This document shows, one piece after another, positions 4,711 to 5,526 of a stretch of 5,526 bases of DNA. The notes beneath the pieces are model-generated. The model made no database searches, had not been told where the DNA came from, and saw only the letters and a program-made list of their open reading frames with translations. Made by a program: the position numbers and the translations under genes. The stretch comes from Chloroflexota bacterium (GTDB lineage Bacteria > Chloroflexota > Dehalococcoidia > UBA3495). The stretch covers positions 1 to 5,526 of the forward strand of contig JACZRM010000133.1 in assembly GCA_022576105.1 (NCBI GenBank). The letters are read 5' to 3'. Within the stretch, counting starts at the first letter, position 1, and every line of letters starts with the position of its first letter.

Positions 4711-5013
4711 CTAAGTAAGGGCTTTGATCAGGACGCCGCGTACAACTTGCAGGATGATGATCGCCACCAATGGACTGAAGTCAAACATTGACAGGGCTGG
4801 TATTAGTCTAAGGAGGGTACGGGATAGTAAGGTACGTATCGGCCCCAGGATCGGCTCGGTTATCTGGCCCATCAACCCGTATATCTGCAGCAAGAGAGGA
4901 TTTGGCCGTTCGCCCAACATGGGAATAACAAACGACAGAATAATTCGACCAAGGATAGCTATGAAAAGCAGGTTGAAAGTCCAGTTAATGATTACCAGAA
5001 GGAGACTAGACAA
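4711..5013 (-). CDS. yggT: YggT family membrane protein
   Basis: This 100-residue protein has two hydrophobic segments, at about 4-31 and 68-98, the usual layout of a single YggT repeat. Family motifs are present: LGRIILSF (21-28), QITEPILGPIR (50-60) and FDFSPLVAIIIL (77-88). YggT proteins are inner-membrane proteins linked in some bacteria to cell division, envelope integrity or osmotic tolerance; the molecular function is not settled. The start is TTG at 5013, chosen because GGAGG (5024-5020) lies 6 nt upstream and the hydrophobic segment begins at once. No ATG offers a full first membrane segment. Only 12 bp separate it from the proC stop codon. Linkage of yggT to proC is common across bacteria, which supports both calls. 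Confidence 0.92.
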   Translation of the reverse strand: MSSLLLVIINWTFNLLFIAILGRIILSFVIPMLGERPNPLLLQIYGLMGQITEPILGPIRTLLSRTLLRLIPALSMFDFSPLVAIIILQVVRGVLIKALT

Positions 5014-5019
5014 CCGCGA

Positions 5020-5024
5020 CCTCC
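5020..5024 (-). promoter_or_regulatory. Ribosome binding site that decides the yggT TTG start
   Basis: GGAGG on the minus strand, 6 nt before the TTG at 5013, lies immediately after the proC stop codon (5028-5026). The closeness suggests translational coupling from proC to yggT. Confidence 0.7.
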
Positions 5025-5025
5025 G

Positions 5026-5526
5026 TTAACTCTGGCCCAACTTGATGGATTTCAAGTAGGCCGCATTTACCGCATTTACTATCGCCGCCGGGACGCCCGC
5101 CTGCTCTAAGACCTGGACGCCTTCTGCGGTGGTGCCGCCGGGAGACACCACCAGGTCCTTCAGCTCGGCCGGGTGCTTGCCGGTATCCATTACCAGCTTG
5201 GTACTGCCGTAGACCATCTGCAACGCCAGAGTGCGGGCCATATCTCGGGGCAGGCCCACGTACACACCAGCGTCGATCAATGCTTCAATGAACAGAAAGA
5301 CATAGGCCGGGCCGCTGGCGCTCAACGCGGTGGCCATATCCAGGTACTTTTCATCGTCGACGTAGATTTCCCGCCCAACGGTGGTCAAGATCGATTGAGT
5401 CATCTCCCGATGCGCGTCACTCACGTCCTTGGTGGCGGTCCACAGGCTCATCCCCTGTCCAATCTGGGCTGGCATGTTGGGCATAACCCGGACCACGGCG
5501 TTGTGACCCAAGCCCTCAGTCAGCGT
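5026..5526 (-). CDS. proC: Pyrroline-5-carboxylate reductase, C-terminal part (5' end beyond the window)
   Basis: The enzyme catalyses the last step of proline synthesis, reduction of 1-pyrroline-5-carboxylate to proline with NAD(P)H. The frame is open to the window edge, so 166 residues are visible and about 100 N-terminal residues, with most of the Rossmann domain, are missing. Visible signatures are VVRVMPNMPAQIGQG near the start, SASGPAYVFLFIEALIDAG (substrate-binding and dimerisation helices), and LVVSPGGTTAEGV, the conserved ProC C-terminal motif. The protein ends AAYLKSIKLGQS, as usual for the family. Near the end, a 9-bp direct repeat (5061-5078) encodes VNAVNA without lengthening the normal helix. 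It is probably the first visible gene of the minus-strand operon; its promoter is outside the window. Confidence 0.96.
   Translation of the reverse strand, partial: TLTEGLGHNAVVRVMPNMPAQIGQGMSLWTATKDVSDAHREMTQSILTTVGREIYVDDEKYLDMATALSASGPAYVFLFIEALIDAGVYVGLPRDMARTLALQMVYGSTKLVMDTGKHPAELKDLVVSPGGTTAEGVQVLEQAGVPAAIVNAVNAAYLKSIKLGQS

Noticed and set aside
5061..5078. Tandem 9-bp repeat CCGCATTTA inside proC
   Set aside because: It encodes VNAVNA within the normal ProC C-terminal helix and does not lengthen the protein; likely codon coincidence.

Overview
The window holds ordinary bacterial chromosomal genes with no mobile element, CRISPR array or recognisable tRNA/rRNA. Gene content fits a Chloroflexota-like bacterium, perhaps a Dehalococcoidia/SAR202-type lineage: a DUF1385 (YqhQ-like) membrane protein, a proC-yggT pair, a VOC protein, and one copy of a short intergenic repeat of the CCTTCGACAnGCTCAGG type that I recall from such genomes. 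This lineage call is an inference from gene content, not from a marker gene.

Layout, left to right. Positions 1-267 are mainly a leader; frame 1 is open only to a stop at 43-45 and may be the tail of an upstream gene. DUF1385 (268-1230, +) follows, then a 118-bp spacer with an extended -10 promoter and a perfectly adjacent 15-bp tandem repeat. The spacer leads into a small gene of unknown function (1349-1747, +) with cysteine clusters at both ends. It converges, across only 11 bp, on a membrane-anchored alpha/beta hydrolase (1759-2967, -).

Upstream of the hydrolase is a 538-bp stretch (2968-3505) with no convincing gene. It is rich in inverted repeats and carries the intergenic repeat. From 5526 down to 3506 runs a compact minus-strand cluster, probably one operon: proC (5' end cut by the window edge), yggT (TTG start), a P-loop kinase-like ATPase, and a VOC/extradiol-dioxygenase-fold protein. 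The gaps are 12, 23 and 51 bp.

No gene set here forms an obvious new system. ProC makes proline, and YggT and DUF1385 are membrane proteins of poorly defined role. The kinase, VOC protein and hydrolase have recognisable folds but unknown substrates. The most unusual items are the Cys-rich small protein with its repeat-bearing leader, the structured gap at 2968-3505, and the Gln in place of a metal-ligand His in the VOC protein.
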